A stretch of 64,000 nt of DNA, taken from CAIYRG01 sp964494505 (GTDB lineage Bacteria > Pseudomonadota > Alphaproteobacteria > Micropepsales > Micropepsaceae). Where the stretch lies: positions 62,001 through 126,000 of the forward strand of contig CAZBRO010000003.1 in the NCBI GenBank assembly GCA_964494505.1, written 5' to 3'. The notes below the pieces were generated by a model, which was not told the DNA's origin, ran no database searches, and saw only the letters and a list, made by a program, of their open reading frames with translations. A program made the translations under genes and the position numbers. This document shows, in pieces, positions 1-9,301 of the stretch; the first letter of the stretch is position 1, and every line of letters starts with the position of its first letter.

Positions 1-594
1 TTCGGCACGGCAGCGAACGTACCCGCGCCGCCGCGGCTCGCCACCGCGCAGCTGATGCTCGCGCTGAACGGTCCGCCGCCTTTTGCGGGGCTGAAGCAAG
101 GCGATCTCGGCGCGCGCTTCCTGATCGCGGAGCGGCCGGAGATTGCCGCCGAAGCCAAGGGCGCCGCACTGACGGGCGTCATTCCGGACGAATTCGTCAT
201 CGAAGCGGCAGTCCCGACCGCGGCGGACCCCGCTCTCGCTCCGCCCGGCTGCCATGTGCTGTCGGCCCTGCTGCCCTATATGCCGGCCTCACCATGCGGC
301 GGCTGGGAAACGGAGTGCGAGGGCTTGCGCAAGCGCGCGATGGCGATGCTCGAATGGTTCGCGCCGGGCCTCAAGGATCGCGTCGTCGCGCATCGGCTTT
401 CCATCCGAGGGGCCGCCAATTCCAGCCCGCCGCTCTCGCGGCTGATCGCGCCTTATGATTTTCGCCTGCGCACGCCGATCGCCGGGCTCTTTTTATGCGG
501 CCGCGGCACCGAACCGTTGGACGCGCTGTGCGGCCGCGCCGGACGCCTGGCCGCTGCGCTCGCCGTCACCCATTCCGCGAGCGGTGCGCCATGA
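1..594 (+). CDS. FAD-dependent oxidoreductase, C-terminal part (partial)
   Basis: The frame is open from base 1, so the N-terminus and its Rossmann dinucleotide-binding motif lie outside the window. About 197 residues remain. The tail carries the pattern of phytoene-desaturase-like or PYROXD2-like oxidoreductases: a stretch HVLSALLPYMP, then a region with LKDRVVAHRL, then RTPIAGLFLCGRGTEP, where the family binds the FAD near a GLYLCG-type motif. Substrate is unknown. The stop codon overlaps the start of the next gene (ATGA at 591-594), so the two are probably translationally coupled. The pairing with a GcvT-like protein suggests oxidation of a methylated or amino compound with transfer of a C1 unit to folate, but that is inference. 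Family is fairly sure, function is not. Confidence 0.7.
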   Translation, partial: FGTAANVPAPPRLATAQLMLALNGPPPFAGLKQGDLGARFLIAERPEIAAEAKGAALTGVIPDEFVIEAAVPTAADPALAPPGCHVLSALLPYMPASPCGGWETECEGLRKRAMAMLEWFAPGLKDRVVAHRLSIRGAANSSPPLSRLIAPYDFRLRTPIAGLFLCGRGTEPLDALCGRAGRLAAALAVTHSASGAP

Positions 595-1631
595 TCGGCG
601 AACTCCATCCCACGCCGTTCCACGCACGCACCGCCGCGTGCAACCGGACCAATGCGTGGACCACGCGCAGCGGTTTCACCGTCCCCGTCCATTACGGCGA
701 TCCGGCCGGCGAAGCTTTGGCGCCGCGCATGTCGGCGGCGATGATCGACATCTCGCCGTTGCAGGATTTGCGCATTCACGGTCCTGGTGCGGCGACGATG
801 CTGGAGGCAGCGTGCGGCGCATCGTTGCGTGACCTTCCCTCCGGGCGTTCCGAAGCGGTGCATTGGTGCGCCGATGGCGGCGGCCTGCGCGGCTATGGCG
901 TGGTGTCGCGGTTCGGCGAGCAGGAGTTCCTGCTCCGCGGCATCGATGCCGATATCGGCTGGTTCGCCGCCGCGAGTCCCCGGTTCGGGGCGACGGTCGA
1001 AGACGTGACGGCAACGCGCGGGCTCTTGTTGCTGAGCGGAGTTTACGCTCTGGCGGCGCTGATCTCCGCGCGGCTGGAAGTCTCCGCGCTCGAACGCAAC
1101 GATCATGTCGGGCTCGACTGGAACGGGGTTCCGGTGACGGTGTTCCGCGGGACGCTCGGATACGAGATCGCCTGCACACCCGAAGATGCGGTGTTGCTGT
1201 TTGACCGGGTACTGCGTGCCGGCCGCCTGGTAGATTTGCGTCTCGCGGGCGAGCAGGCATTCCATCTTCTCCATCTCGAAGCGGGGTTGCCCATGCCGCA
1301 CGCCGATTTCGCACCCGCCCGCGAAAATCTCGCGACCACCCCGTTGCCGTCGGGCCTTGGATTTCCGGACCCGGAAGGTGACGGCGGCGCATCGGGTCCC
1401 GTGCTCGCCGGGCTGGAATTGGAAGCGGAGACGCCGGTTTCCTTTGTCCCGGTCTATGCCGGCACCGAGGAAGTGGGGCGCACGATGCGAGGGCTCTATT
1501 CGCCCGCTCTCAAAAGTGCTGTCGCGCTGGCGCAGCTTTCGCCTGTGTGCGCCCGCCCGGGAACCCTGCTCAGCCTGCGGGCTGCCGGCGCGGAAATTCC
1601 TGCGCGCGTGGTCCCGCTCCCGTTCCTCTAG
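591..1631 (+). CDS. GcvT-like folate-binding aminomethyltransferase family protein
   Basis: 346 residues, close to the ~360 of glycine cleavage T-proteins. The start ATG at 591 overlaps the previous stop codon. The N-terminal part has IDISPLQDLRIHGPGA, the T-protein lead-in, and the middle has GTLGYEIACTPEDAVLLFD followed by HLLHLEAGLPMPHADF, matching the G-x-x-G-[YF]-E-I and R-L-E-A-G-P motifs of the folate-binding fold. Members bind tetrahydrofolate and accept a C1 unit from an amine. Conservation is moderate and no gcvH or gcvP is nearby, so this is probably not the core glycine cleavage protein but a dedicated demethylase partner of the preceding FAD oxidoreductase. Its stop overlaps the convergent gene by 4 bases. 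Confidence 0.7.
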   Translation: MIGELHPTPFHARTAACNRTNAWTTRSGFTVPVHYGDPAGEALAPRMSAAMIDISPLQDLRIHGPGAATMLEAACGASLRDLPSGRSEAVHWCADGGGLRGYGVVSRFGEQEFLLRGIDADIGWFAAASPRFGATVEDVTATRGLLLLSGVYALAALISARLEVSALERNDHVGLDWNGVPVTVFRGTLGYEIACTPEDAVLLFDRVLRAGRLVDLRLAGEQAFHLLHLEAGLPMPHADFAPARENLATTPLPSGLGFPDPEGDGGASGPVLAGLELEAETPVSFVPVYAGTEEVGRTMRGLYSPALKSAVALAQLSPVCARPGTLLSLRAAGAEIPARVVPLPFL

Positions 1632-2053
1632 ACGAGCGCCGCATAGCGGACTCTGACGAAATCATAATAGGCCCGCTCGAAGGGCCGATTGCCGGCGAGC
1701 AGCCATTTGAGATGGAGCTTGGCGTGATGATCGAAGATCGCCGCCCAGTACGGGTCGATGACGTCATCGGTCACGCTGAGATCGAAGATCGATTCCAGAA
1801 AATTATGCACCAGCATCGCAAACGCGTCGTAGCGCAGAGCCTCGTCCTTGAACGCGTTCTGGAAGTCTTTCGTCCTTGCGACGTCCTGGAACTGCGGATG
1901 GGCGAGATATTCCTTCAGGATATCCACGTACATCGCATCGAGATGCGCATAGTCTCGCCGCTGAATGTCGCGTTTCAGCGTGAAGCGCGCGACCAGAAAC
2001 GCTGCCACCGCAGCGATGAACGCACCGGTAATGGCCGACGCCATGCTGTCCAT
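1628..2053 (-). CDS. Membrane-anchored protein of unknown function
   Basis: 141 residues. One N-terminal transmembrane segment at about residues 6-24 is followed by a soluble, mostly helical domain rich in aromatic and charged residues. I do not recognise the family. The size and the single anchor followed by a helical cytoplasmic domain resemble many small proteobacterial proteins with no assigned role. It lies 41 bases downstream of the PotD-like gene on the same strand and may be cotranscribed with it. The start has no strong Shine-Dalgarno; an alternative ATG lies four codons in. The stop overlaps the convergent GcvT-like gene. Confidence 0.6.
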   Translation of the reverse strand: MDSMASAITGAFIAAVAAFLVARFTLKRDIQRRDYAHLDAMYVDILKEYLAHPQFQDVARTKDFQNAFKDEALRYDAFAMLVHNFLESIFDLSVTDDVIDPYWAAIFDHHAKLHLKWLLAGNRPFERAYYDFVRVRYAALV

Positions 2054-2094
2054 GGGGATCGCTCGCGAACGCTTGGCCCAGGAACAGCACGGTA

Positions 2095-3168
2095 TTACAA
2101 ACCGGCGCGGATTTCAGTCCATGCGTTGACGATTGCGTCCTTGTTCTTCAGCCGCCGCTGGAAGGTTCCGCTCTTCAGGAAGGTGTCCACGTCGCGTGGA
2201 ATGCCGAGCGCTCGAAGCACCGCGTCGGGCTCCTTCGCGAGCGCGACACCATTGGCGGGCGAATCGCCGACCCTCTTGAGCAGGTAGTCCGAGGCCTGAT
2301 CCGAAATCGACGAATCGATCAGCGCCAGCGCCTTGGCGGTATTCTTTACGTCCTTGTGCAAGGTGAGCCCGCAGACGAAGGTGAACATGCCGCCGGCCGG
2401 GTTCATGAAGGCAACCTTGATGCCTTGCTTCTTCAGCGTGTTGTAGGTGACGCGCCAGCTCATCGCCGCCACGAGTTCGCCCGACGCCAAGCCTTGCGCG
2501 AGGGAGGTGTCGTCGCTCGCGACGAAGCGCACCTGCTTCACCAGATCCCGCAGCTTGGCTTGGACCCGCTGCCAATCGGCCGGACTCATATTGTAGGCAT
2601 CGACCCCGATCATGCGCGCAATCAGGGGGACCGTGTCGTCGACCCCCTCCAGCACCGCGACGCGCCCTTTGTATTTCGGATCGAACAGGATGTTCCAGGA
2701 TTCGTGCCCGACATATTCGGGCGCGAGATCGGTGCGGAACGTGACCGAGGTGTTGCCCCAATAATGGGGCACGAACCAGACCTTGCCGGGCCCCGCCGCG
2801 AGGCCCGGCAGGTTGCGCAGGGTGGGCGAGATATTGTTCCAGTTCTTGAGCTTGGAGGTATCGATGGGCTGCAGCAGGCCTGCTTCCTGCCAGCGCGGAA
2901 ACTCGTAATAGCAGGGCCCCATGACGTCGGGCTTGAACCCTGCGCGCATCTTGGCGAAGGCCTCGTCCTCGTCGGCGAAGATGGCGGTCTTGGGAGCCTC
3001 GTGATACTGGGCGCGATAGTCCGCCGTGAAAGGCGGCTCCACATATTCTTCCCACTGGAAGAGGGTAGGGGTATCGGCCGCCGCTGCCCTGACCTGCGGC
3101 GAGATCGCGAAACCGGCCGCCGCCGCGCAAAATCCCAATATCCCGGCAATGAGCCACCGCCGCCGCAT
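2095..3168 (-). CDS. Extracellular solute-binding protein, PotD/PotF-like
   Basis: 357 residues from the ATG at 3168, chosen because GGGAGGG lies about 7 bases upstream and a signal peptide (MRRRWLIAGILGFCAAAAG...VRAAA) follows directly. The mature protein opens with TLFQWEEYVEPPF, like the NLYxWxEYI start of polyamine-binding proteins, and continues with a two-lobe periplasmic binding fold (AGLLQPID, then GNTSVTFRTD). In this family the protein captures a polyamine or similar cation and passes it to an ABC transporter. No permease or ATPase gene is adjacent, so it may serve a transporter encoded elsewhere. Ligand cannot be read from sequence. Confidence 0.75.
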   Translation of the reverse strand: MRRRWLIAGILGFCAAAAGFAISPQVRAAAADTPTLFQWEEYVEPPFTADYRAQYHEAPKTAIFADEDEAFAKMRAGFKPDVMGPCYYEFPRWQEAGLLQPIDTSKLKNWNNISPTLRNLPGLAAGPGKVWFVPHYWGNTSVTFRTDLAPEYVGHESWNILFDPKYKGRVAVLEGVDDTVPLIARMIGVDAYNMSPADWQRVQAKLRDLVKQVRFVASDDTSLAQGLASGELVAAMSWRVTYNTLKKQGIKVAFMNPAGGMFTFVCGLTLHKDVKNTAKALALIDSSISDQASDYLLKRVGDSPANGVALAKEPDAVLRALGIPRDVDTFLKSGTFQRRLKNKDAIVNAWTEIRAGL

Positions 3169-3306
3169 TCCCGGCCCTCCCCATTTAAGCCTTCCAAATA
3201 ACGCTTCCACCTGTGTGGGGGAAGCGGAAGGGTGGCGGGCGGCTTGCATTTGCCGAATCGCCCTCCTAGTTTCCGCCCATCCCGCCAGCCAAAATCGGTG
3301 GGCCGT

Positions 3307-3383
3307 GCAGCTGTAGCTCAGTTGGCTAGAGCGTCGGATTGTGGATCCGAAGGTCGTTGGTTCGAGACCAACCAGCTGTACCA
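3307..3383 (+). tRNA. tRNA-His (GTG), CCA encoded
   Basis: Cloverleaf folds by eye. Acceptor 3307-3313 pairs with 3373-3379. The anticodon stem is TCGGA/TCCGA around the loop TTGTGGA, with anticodon GTG at 3341-3343. The T-stem is GTTGG/CCAAC. The discriminator base is A73 (3380) and CCA follows at 3381-3383. Base -1 is T, not G. Most bacterial tRNA-His has G-1 paired to C73; the U/A arrangement here is the known alphaproteobacterial exception, which is read by a distinct histidyl-tRNA synthetase. The hisS gene lies 3.2 kb downstream. Confidence 0.97.
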
Positions 3384-3600
3384 GCCGTTCCAGAAATCCG
3401 CCTTCCGGCGTCCGGCAGTCTTTCGCGTGTCTAAAATTTAACTGGCCGCTTATGACGGCTTGGCGGCATGAAAATTTCCGTTCATCGTCAGTTCATCCGG
3501 CGCCCGATAAGCCGCCGCCGGGATTGCGTCTTTGGGGACCTGCGGCTCGCCGGCCACCGTTCCATGGCATCGTCATAAATTCATTCGAGGAGTCGGCCTT

Positions 3601-6534
3601 GTGAACCGCACCGTGCTCTTATCCAGTGCAATGAGCCTTGCCCTCATGTCGCAGGCCTCGGCCGACGACCTCACGGTCAGCTCAACCGTTTCCACTCAGC
3701 TCTCGACCGCAACGGCGTCCAACAGCACGCCCGGCAACATCACCGTCGCAAGCGGAGGCGCGGTTCAGGTCAACGTCGCGGGCGCTGCGATTACGGTCAA
3801 TTCAAGCAACAACGTCGTCAATAACGGCACCATCTCCAACCTCATCGGCACCGACGCGGTGGGCGTTCAGCTCACCGGCGGGTTTACCGGTTCGTTCACG
3901 AACAATGGAACCATCAACCTTCCAGGGACGGGAACGCCGCCGACATCGACCGGTCAGTTCGGCATCGTCGTCACCCCCGGCACAGGCCCGCTCACCGGGA
4001 ACATTATTCTGGGTTCCGCCTCGTCGATCACCATTTCGGGTCTTTCCGCCCAAGGGATCGATCTGCAAACCGAGATCACCGGCAATGTGACGCTCGCGGG
4101 AACCATCAAGGCATCCGGATCTCTTGCGAACGGTTTGATCTCGGTTGCTCCAATCGACGGGGCCCTCGTGAACAAGGGCACCATCACGACCGACCGCGCC
4201 GGAGCGGCCGCGCTCATCAATGCCGACTCCCCTATCTCCGTGGGCGGGAGCGTCGGCCTGGGCATTCTGAACGCCGGACCCTTGACGAGTTCGGATACCA
4301 CCGCGGCCGCGGTCCTGAGCACGGTCGGACCGTCGCCCTCTCTCCTCGTCGCTCCGTCAGTCGCCGGAGATACCGCCGATCTTTCGATCGGCGTTCTCTC
4401 CGATACGACCTCGCCCGGCTTCAGCTTCATCAACCGGGGCAAGCTCTTATCCACCGCCGACCAGCCGGGCCTTTCGGCGACCGCCATGCAGATCGGAAAT
4501 TCCGGCGACAACACCAGCGGCCACCTCACCACGCTGGCGGGCGGCATCCTCAACAGCGGAAGCATCGCCGCGATCTCGACCAGCGACCTCAACAACACGG
4601 TCTCGGCGACCTCGGCCGCGGCAAACGCCACCTCGGTGGTGATCGGCATCGCGACCAATGTTCCCAACTTCACCAATGATGGCCGCGGCAACATCACCGC
4701 CACGACCGGCGGATCGAAGGGCGGCAATGCGTTCGGGTTGAGCATCGTGGCCGGCGCCACGTTTCCCGTGTTGAACAATGCGGGCACGATTTCGGCTTCC
4801 GCCAACACGACGGATGCCACCATCACCTCGCTTCAGGCCTATGCCATCCAGGATGCGAGCGGCACGCTGACGACCGTCTCGAACAGCGGCACGATCGCGG
4901 CGACCGCGACCGTTCTGAATACCGGCGTGCAGAAGACGGTCGCTGCCGATCTTTCCGCATCGACCTCCTCCGTCACCTTCACGAACACCGGCACCGTCAC
5001 GGGCGATATCCTGTTCGGCAAGGGCACGGCCAATCAGCTCACCATTACCGGCGCCAATGCGAGTGTCTCCGGCGCCGTCACCACCTTCGGCACCGGTGTC
5101 GTGAATGTCGTCATCTCCGGCGGCGGCGCGGGTGGAACGCTGACAACCAGCCATGTGACGCAAGTCGGTACCCTGCAGGTCGGTGCCGGCGGCACGCTCG
5201 ACATCGCCGCCGGAAACCTCACGCCTGTAGTTTTCGCGAGTGGCGCGGTCAATTTCGATGCCGCATCCCATTTCAAAGTCACGCCCGTGTCGCTGCTGCC
5301 GGCGGACAGCAGCCTCACGCTCATCCATTCCGATACCAGCATAAGCTTCGGGAATTTCACCGCCACCACCTCGAGCTTCCAGATTCCCTTCCTGTTCACC
5401 GGCAATCTCACCACCGATTCCAAGAATCTCGTGCTGAACCTCAAGCGCAAATCGGCGAGCGATCTCGGGCTCACGGGCAATGCGGCCTCTATCTACGAGC
5501 CCGCGCTGGCGGCGGCCACGCTCGACAGCGGCTTCGGCGGTGCGCTCGCCGGCCTCGGCAGCAGCGCGGCCGTGTCGTCGGCGCTCAGCCAGATGCTGCC
5601 GCTGAACAGCGGCGCCGAACGCGCGGCCGCCGAAATGCTGACCGACATCGATTCGAATCCGGTCGGCTCCCGCCAGCGCTCGCTGCTGTTTGCGCCCGCC
5701 GATGCCGCGGGTTTCGGCATGTGGGCGCAGGGACTCTACGGTCTCTTCAGCGGATCGAGCGCGGACAGCTTTACCGGCCACGGCGGCGGCGGCGCGGTCG
5801 GCGCCGATTTCAACCAGAACGGTAGAGGCCATTTCGGCGCAGCGCTCACCATCTATGACGCGAACCTGACCGATAAGGCGCCCCTGACTGGAAAGACCGA
5901 CGGCGTCTGGTATGTGTTCTCGCCCTATATCGGGTTCCGCGGCGGCGATTTTGTCTTCGACGCGCAATTGAATGTCGGTGGCTCCAGCCTCACAAGTACC
6001 AGGACCGTGACGGTCGGCTCGGTGACGCGAACTGCATCGGGCAAGCCCTCCGAGATGATCGCCTCGGGCGGCGCGTCGGCCGGGTATCTGTTCGATCTCG
6101 GCGGAATCCGGGTGATGCCGGAAATCGCGGTGGACGTGCTGGACCTCTACGATCACGGCTACATGGAATCGGGCGGCGGCGAAGGTGTGGACCTCAGCGT
6201 GAGCGCCCGCCATCAAAACTCGGTCAGGACCTTTGCCGGCATTACGGCCGGCGGCTCCTACGAGGTGGGGGGCATGCGCCTTGCACCGCAGGCTATCGCC
6301 GGCTGGAGCCAGGAGCTGGCCTCGGGCTCGACCTCCATCGATGCGGCCTTCGCGGCGACGCCGAATTCCAGCTTTACGGTCTCCGGTCCCACCGCCGACA
6401 AATCCAAGCTGGTGGCGGGCGCGGGGCTGGATTACGGCGGAGCCACCTGGTCCCTCGGGCTCCGCTATAATGCGATGATCGGCACCAAGGCGTTGTCGCA
6501 GTTGGCGGGAATCAACTTCAGCGCCCGGTTCTGA
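3601..6534 (+). CDS. Autotransporter (type V secretion) with beta-helical passenger
   Basis: 977 residues from the GTG at 3601, which has AGGAG about 9 bases upstream. The signal peptide is VNRTVLLSSAMSLALMSQASA. The passenger, about residues 24-650, is built of irregular repeats of N-[NS]-G-T-I type (NNGTI, NSGTI, NAGTI), rich in Ser, Thr, Gly and Asn, as in beta-helical autotransporter stalks. The C-terminal ~275 residues, from GMWAQGLYGLFSG at about residue 705, form the outer-membrane beta-barrel and end in a terminal Phe (INFSARF) used for BAM recognition. The protein should be displayed on or released from the cell surface; binding partner is unknown. It sits between tRNA-His and hisS with no obvious operon partner. 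Passenger repeats vary quickly, so ligand transfer from homologues is unsafe. Confidence 0.88.
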   Translation: MNRTVLLSSAMSLALMSQASADDLTVSSTVSTQLSTATASNSTPGNITVASGGAVQVNVAGAAITVNSSNNVVNNGTISNLIGTDAVGVQLTGGFTGSFTNNGTINLPGTGTPPTSTGQFGIVVTPGTGPLTGNIILGSASSITISGLSAQGIDLQTEITGNVTLAGTIKASGSLANGLISVAPIDGALVNKGTITTDRAGAAALINADSPISVGGSVGLGILNAGPLTSSDTTAAAVLSTVGPSPSLLVAPSVAGDTADLSIGVLSDTTSPGFSFINRGKLLSTADQPGLSATAMQIGNSGDNTSGHLTTLAGGILNSGSIAAISTSDLNNTVSATSAAANATSVVIGIATNVPNFTNDGRGNITATTGGSKGGNAFGLSIVAGATFPVLNNAGTISASANTTDATITSLQAYAIQDASGTLTTVSNSGTIAATATVLNTGVQKTVAADLSASTSSVTFTNTGTVTGDILFGKGTANQLTITGANASVSGAVTTFGTGVVNVVISGGGAGGTLTTSHVTQVGTLQVGAGGTLDIAAGNLTPVVFASGAVNFDAASHFKVTPVSLLPADSSLTLIHSDTSISFGNFTATTSSFQIPFLFTGNLTTDSKNLVLNLKRKSASDLGLTGNAASIYEPALAAATLDSGFGGALAGLGSSAAVSSALSQMLPLNSGAERAAAEMLTDIDSNPVGSRQRSLLFAPADAAGFGMWAQGLYGLFSGSSADSFTGHGGGGAVGADFNQNGRGHFGAALTIYDANLTDKAPLTGKTDGVWYVFSPYIGFRGGDFVFDAQLNVGGSSLTSTRTVTVGSVTRTASGKPSEMIASGGASAGYLFDLGGIRVMPEIAVDVLDLYDHGYMESGGGEGVDLSVSARHQNSVRTFAGITAGGSYEVGGMRLAPQAIAGWSQELASGSTSIDAAFAATPNSSFTVSGPTADKSKLVAGAGLDYGGATWSLGLRYNAMIGTKALSQLAGINFSARF

Positions 6535-6628
6535 CGCGAGGCCCGCTTGGCTCTCCCGGACCCGCTTTCTTGCGGCCCGTCCGGTGAGCCGCTATGGGAA
6601 TGCCGCGACTTAAGGTTCCCTTTCGTTC

Positions 6629-8128
6629 ATGAACGAGCAAACCTCCTTCCGCCCCAAGGCGCGGCTGCCGCGAGGGTTCAGAGACCGCGACGAGGCCGAG
6701 CTTGCCGCCGAACGGCGCATGCTTGACACGATCCGGCGCGTCTATAGCGGATATGGGTTCCAGGCGCTCGAAACCTCCACGCTCGAATATGCGGACGCGC
6801 TGGGCAAATTCCTGCCCGATCAGGACCGGCCCAACGAGGGCGTATTCTCGTTCAAGGACGATGACGGGCAATGGCTGTCGCTGCGCTATGACCTGACCGC
6901 GCCGCTCGCCCGTTACGTGGCGGAGAATTTCCAGAACCTGCCCAAGCCTTTCCGCCGCTATCAGGTGGGGACCGTGTGGCGCAACGAGAAGCCGGGGCCC
7001 GGACGCTTCCGCGAGTTCACGCAGTTCGACGCGGACACGGTGGGCTCGGCTTCGCCCGCCGCCGACGCCGAGCTTCTGATGATGACCTGCGATTCGCTTG
7101 AAGCGCTCGGACTGAAGCGCGGCGAATACATCGTGAAGCTGAACAGCCGCAAATTGCTCGACGGTGTACTGGAAGCGGCGGGGTTGGCGGTCAATGGGCC
7201 CGATGCCGCGATGCGAGGCACCGTATTGCGAGCAATCGACAAGGTGGACCGCTTGGGCAGCGAGGGCGTGCGCGCCTTGCTCGGGGCGGGCCGCAAGGAC
7301 GAGTCCGGTGATTTCACAAAGGGTGCAGGCCTCAACGATGCGCAGATCGAGCGCATCATGGCGTTCGCAATGCCGGCAGGAGTGGACGCCACATGGCTCG
7401 CCGTCCTTCCGATGCTCCAGATTGCAATTCAGGGGGGAATTAGCTCGGTCGGAGCCGACGGCTACAAAGAGATTTATGAGATCGCCCGCATTCTCAACGA
7501 AGCCGGTTATGGAACCGACCGCGTTTGTTTCGATGCCAGCGTCGTGCGCGGGCTCGAATACTACACAGGCGCGGTGTTCGAGGCGCAGCTCACCTTCCCC
7601 GTCACCAACGAGGCGGGAGAGGCGGTCGTGTTCGGCTCGGTCGGCGGAGGCGGGCGCTATGACGATCTGATCGCGCGCTTCACCGGCCAATCGGTCCCGG
7701 CTTCGGGCATTTCCATCGGCGTCTCGCGCCTGCTCTCGGCGCTGAAGGCGCGCGCCGGCGCGGAATCCTTTGCCGTCGAGCCGCTCATCGTCGTGCTGGT
7801 GATGGACAGATCGGCAATCGCCGAAAGCTTCAAGACGGCGGCCGAATTGCGCAGCAGCGGCTTTCGCGCCGAAGCCTATGTCGGCACCAAGCGGTTCGGC
7901 GATCAGCTCAAATATGCCGACAAGCGCGGCGCCGCCGTCGCAATCATCGAAGGCGAAGACGAGCGCAAGAACGGCAAGGTGACGATCAAGGACTTGGCGC
8001 TGGGCGCCGAACTCGCCAAATCGGTCGAAAGCCGCGCCCAATGGGTGCAGGACCGCCCCGCTCAGCAAACCGTCGATCGCGATCAGCTTGTGCCGGCCAT
8101 CCGCGCCATTATCGGGCGAGGGGCCTGA
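6629..8128 (+). CDS. hisS: Histidyl-tRNA synthetase
   Basis: 499 residues. Class II synthetase motifs are visible: motif 2 at about residues 118-139 (RNEKPGPGRFREFTQFDADT), the histidine-binding stretch VVRGLEYYTGAVFEAQ, and motif 3 near GGGGRYDDLIARF with GISIGVSRLL. A C-terminal anticodon-binding domain follows (VEPLIVVLVMD...). The motif 2 loop and the FTQFDADTVG stretch differ from the E. coli type (which has GRYRQFHQ) and fit the alphaproteobacterial enzyme that charges tRNA-His lacking G-1, consistent with the tRNA at 3307. It is the first gene of a tight unit with hisZ (2-base gap) and hisG. The Shine-Dalgarno is weak (AAGG about 14 bases upstream). Confidence 0.97.
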   Translation: MNEQTSFRPKARLPRGFRDRDEAELAAERRMLDTIRRVYSGYGFQALETSTLEYADALGKFLPDQDRPNEGVFSFKDDDGQWLSLRYDLTAPLARYVAENFQNLPKPFRRYQVGTVWRNEKPGPGRFREFTQFDADTVGSASPAADAELLMMTCDSLEALGLKRGEYIVKLNSRKLLDGVLEAAGLAVNGPDAAMRGTVLRAIDKVDRLGSEGVRALLGAGRKDESGDFTKGAGLNDAQIERIMAFAMPAGVDATWLAVLPMLQIAIQGGISSVGADGYKEIYEIARILNEAGYGTDRVCFDASVVRGLEYYTGAVFEAQLTFPVTNEAGEAVVFGSVGGGGRYDDLIARFTGQSVPASGISIGVSRLLSALKARAGAESFAVEPLIVVLVMDRSAIAESFKTAAELRSSGFRAEAYVGTKRFGDQLKYADKRGAAVAIIEGEDERKNGKVTIKDLALGAELAKSVESRAQWVQDRPAQQTVDRDQLVPAIRAIIGRGA

Positions 8129-8130
8129 CC

Positions 8131-9300
8131 ATGGCGCAGTTTCCGAGCTACGACGCGGCGCTTTTGGGCGCGCTGGATGCGCAGGCCCGCGCGATCCTCG
8201 GCACCTTTGCGGCCAAATCCTATGCCCGGGTCGAACCGCCCATTCTTCAGCCTGCGGACGTTTTCCTCGACCGCTCTGGCGAAGAAATCCGCAGGCGGAC
8301 ATTCGTGCTGAACGATCCTTCGGGCCGCGAGTTGTGCTTGAGGCCCGACCTCACCATTCCGGTCTGCCGCATGCATCTGGAATCGGGCGGCAAATTTCCG
8401 GCGCGGCTGTCCTATCACGGCGCCGCCTTCCGCGTGCAGATCAACGCACCCGAGCGGCCGAGCCAATTCCTGCAGACGGGTGTGGAATGCCTCGGCGTCA
8501 CCGACCGCACCGCCGCCGATATCGAGGTGCTGAGCCTCGCGGTCGAAGGTGTGCGCGCGGCAGGGCTCGAGGAATTCTCGCTCCAGATCGGCGATGTCGC
8601 GCTGTTCGCGGGGCTCCTCGATACACTCGACATTCCGGCGCAATGGCGGGGGCGGCTGAAGCGGCATTTCTGGCGGCCGGATTATTTCCGCGAATTGCTC
8701 GCGCGGCTGTCCAATGGCGGGTCGGTGCCGGGCGAGCGCTATCTCGCCCATCTCGGCACGGCGAACGAGGCCGACGCGCGCGCGGCGTTGTCCGGGCTGA
8801 TGGATTATCTCGGCGGCACACCCTTGGGTGGCCGCACGCGCGAGGAGATCGTGGACCGGCTGATGGAGCAGGCCGCCGAAGCCGCAGCCGTGCGCCTCGA
8901 CAAATCCGCGGTCCAACTGATCGAGCGCGTATTGCAGGTCGCGGGGCCGGCCTCGAAAAGTATCGCAGCCATTCGCACGCTCCTGAAGAAGAACCGCATC
9001 GCGCTCGATGCCCCGCTCGACCTGATGGAAGCGCGCATCGCCGCCCTCGGCCGGCTCGGCCTCTCCGAAAAGCGCGTCAGCTTTGCCGCCCGCTTCGGCC
9101 GCAACATGGAATACTACACCGGCTTTGTCTTCGAACTGTGGTCGCGCGATTCGGAAGGCAAGGTCCAGATCGCGGGAGGCGGACGTTACGATACGCTGCT
9201 GCGCACCTTGGGCGCGAGCAGCGACATTGCGGCCATCGGCTGCGCCATCCGCAGCGAACGCGTACTCGCCGCGCGCGCCCGCACCACGGGAGCGCACTGA
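8131..9300 (+). CDS. hisZ: ATP phosphoribosyltransferase regulatory subunit
   Basis: 389 residues from the ATG at 8131, with GGGCGAGGGG just upstream overlapping the hisS end. It is a HisRS paralogue: class II core with RRRTFVLNDPSGRELCLRPD in the motif 2 region and NMEYYTGFVFELWS near the histidine pocket, but no anticodon-binding domain. HisZ proteins do not charge tRNA; they bind HisG and confer histidine feedback on the first step of histidine biosynthesis. The 2-base gap from hisS and 1-base gap to hisG make cotranslation very likely. Confidence 0.94.
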   Translation: MAQFPSYDAALLGALDAQARAILGTFAAKSYARVEPPILQPADVFLDRSGEEIRRRTFVLNDPSGRELCLRPDLTIPVCRMHLESGGKFPARLSYHGAAFRVQINAPERPSQFLQTGVECLGVTDRTAADIEVLSLAVEGVRAAGLEEFSLQIGDVALFAGLLDTLDIPAQWRGRLKRHFWRPDYFRELLARLSNGGSVPGERYLAHLGTANEADARAALSGLMDYLGGTPLGGRTREEIVDRLMEQAAEAAAVRLDKSAVQLIERVLQVAGPASKSIAAIRTLLKKNRIALDAPLDLMEARIAALGRLGLSEKRVSFAARFGRNMEYYTGFVFELWSRDSEGKVQIAGGGRYDTLLRTLGASSDIAAIGCAIRSERVLAARARTTGAH

Positions 9301-9301
9301 C

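Noticed and set aside
4447..6216. Long antisense frame opposite the autotransporter
   Set aside because: No start signal or motif; Arg/Gly/Ala-rich shadow of the passenger and barrel.
3307..6628. tRNA-His 3' end considered as an attachment site with the autotransporter as an island
   Set aside because: No second copy of the tRNA 3' end is seen after the autotransporter and no integrase is present.
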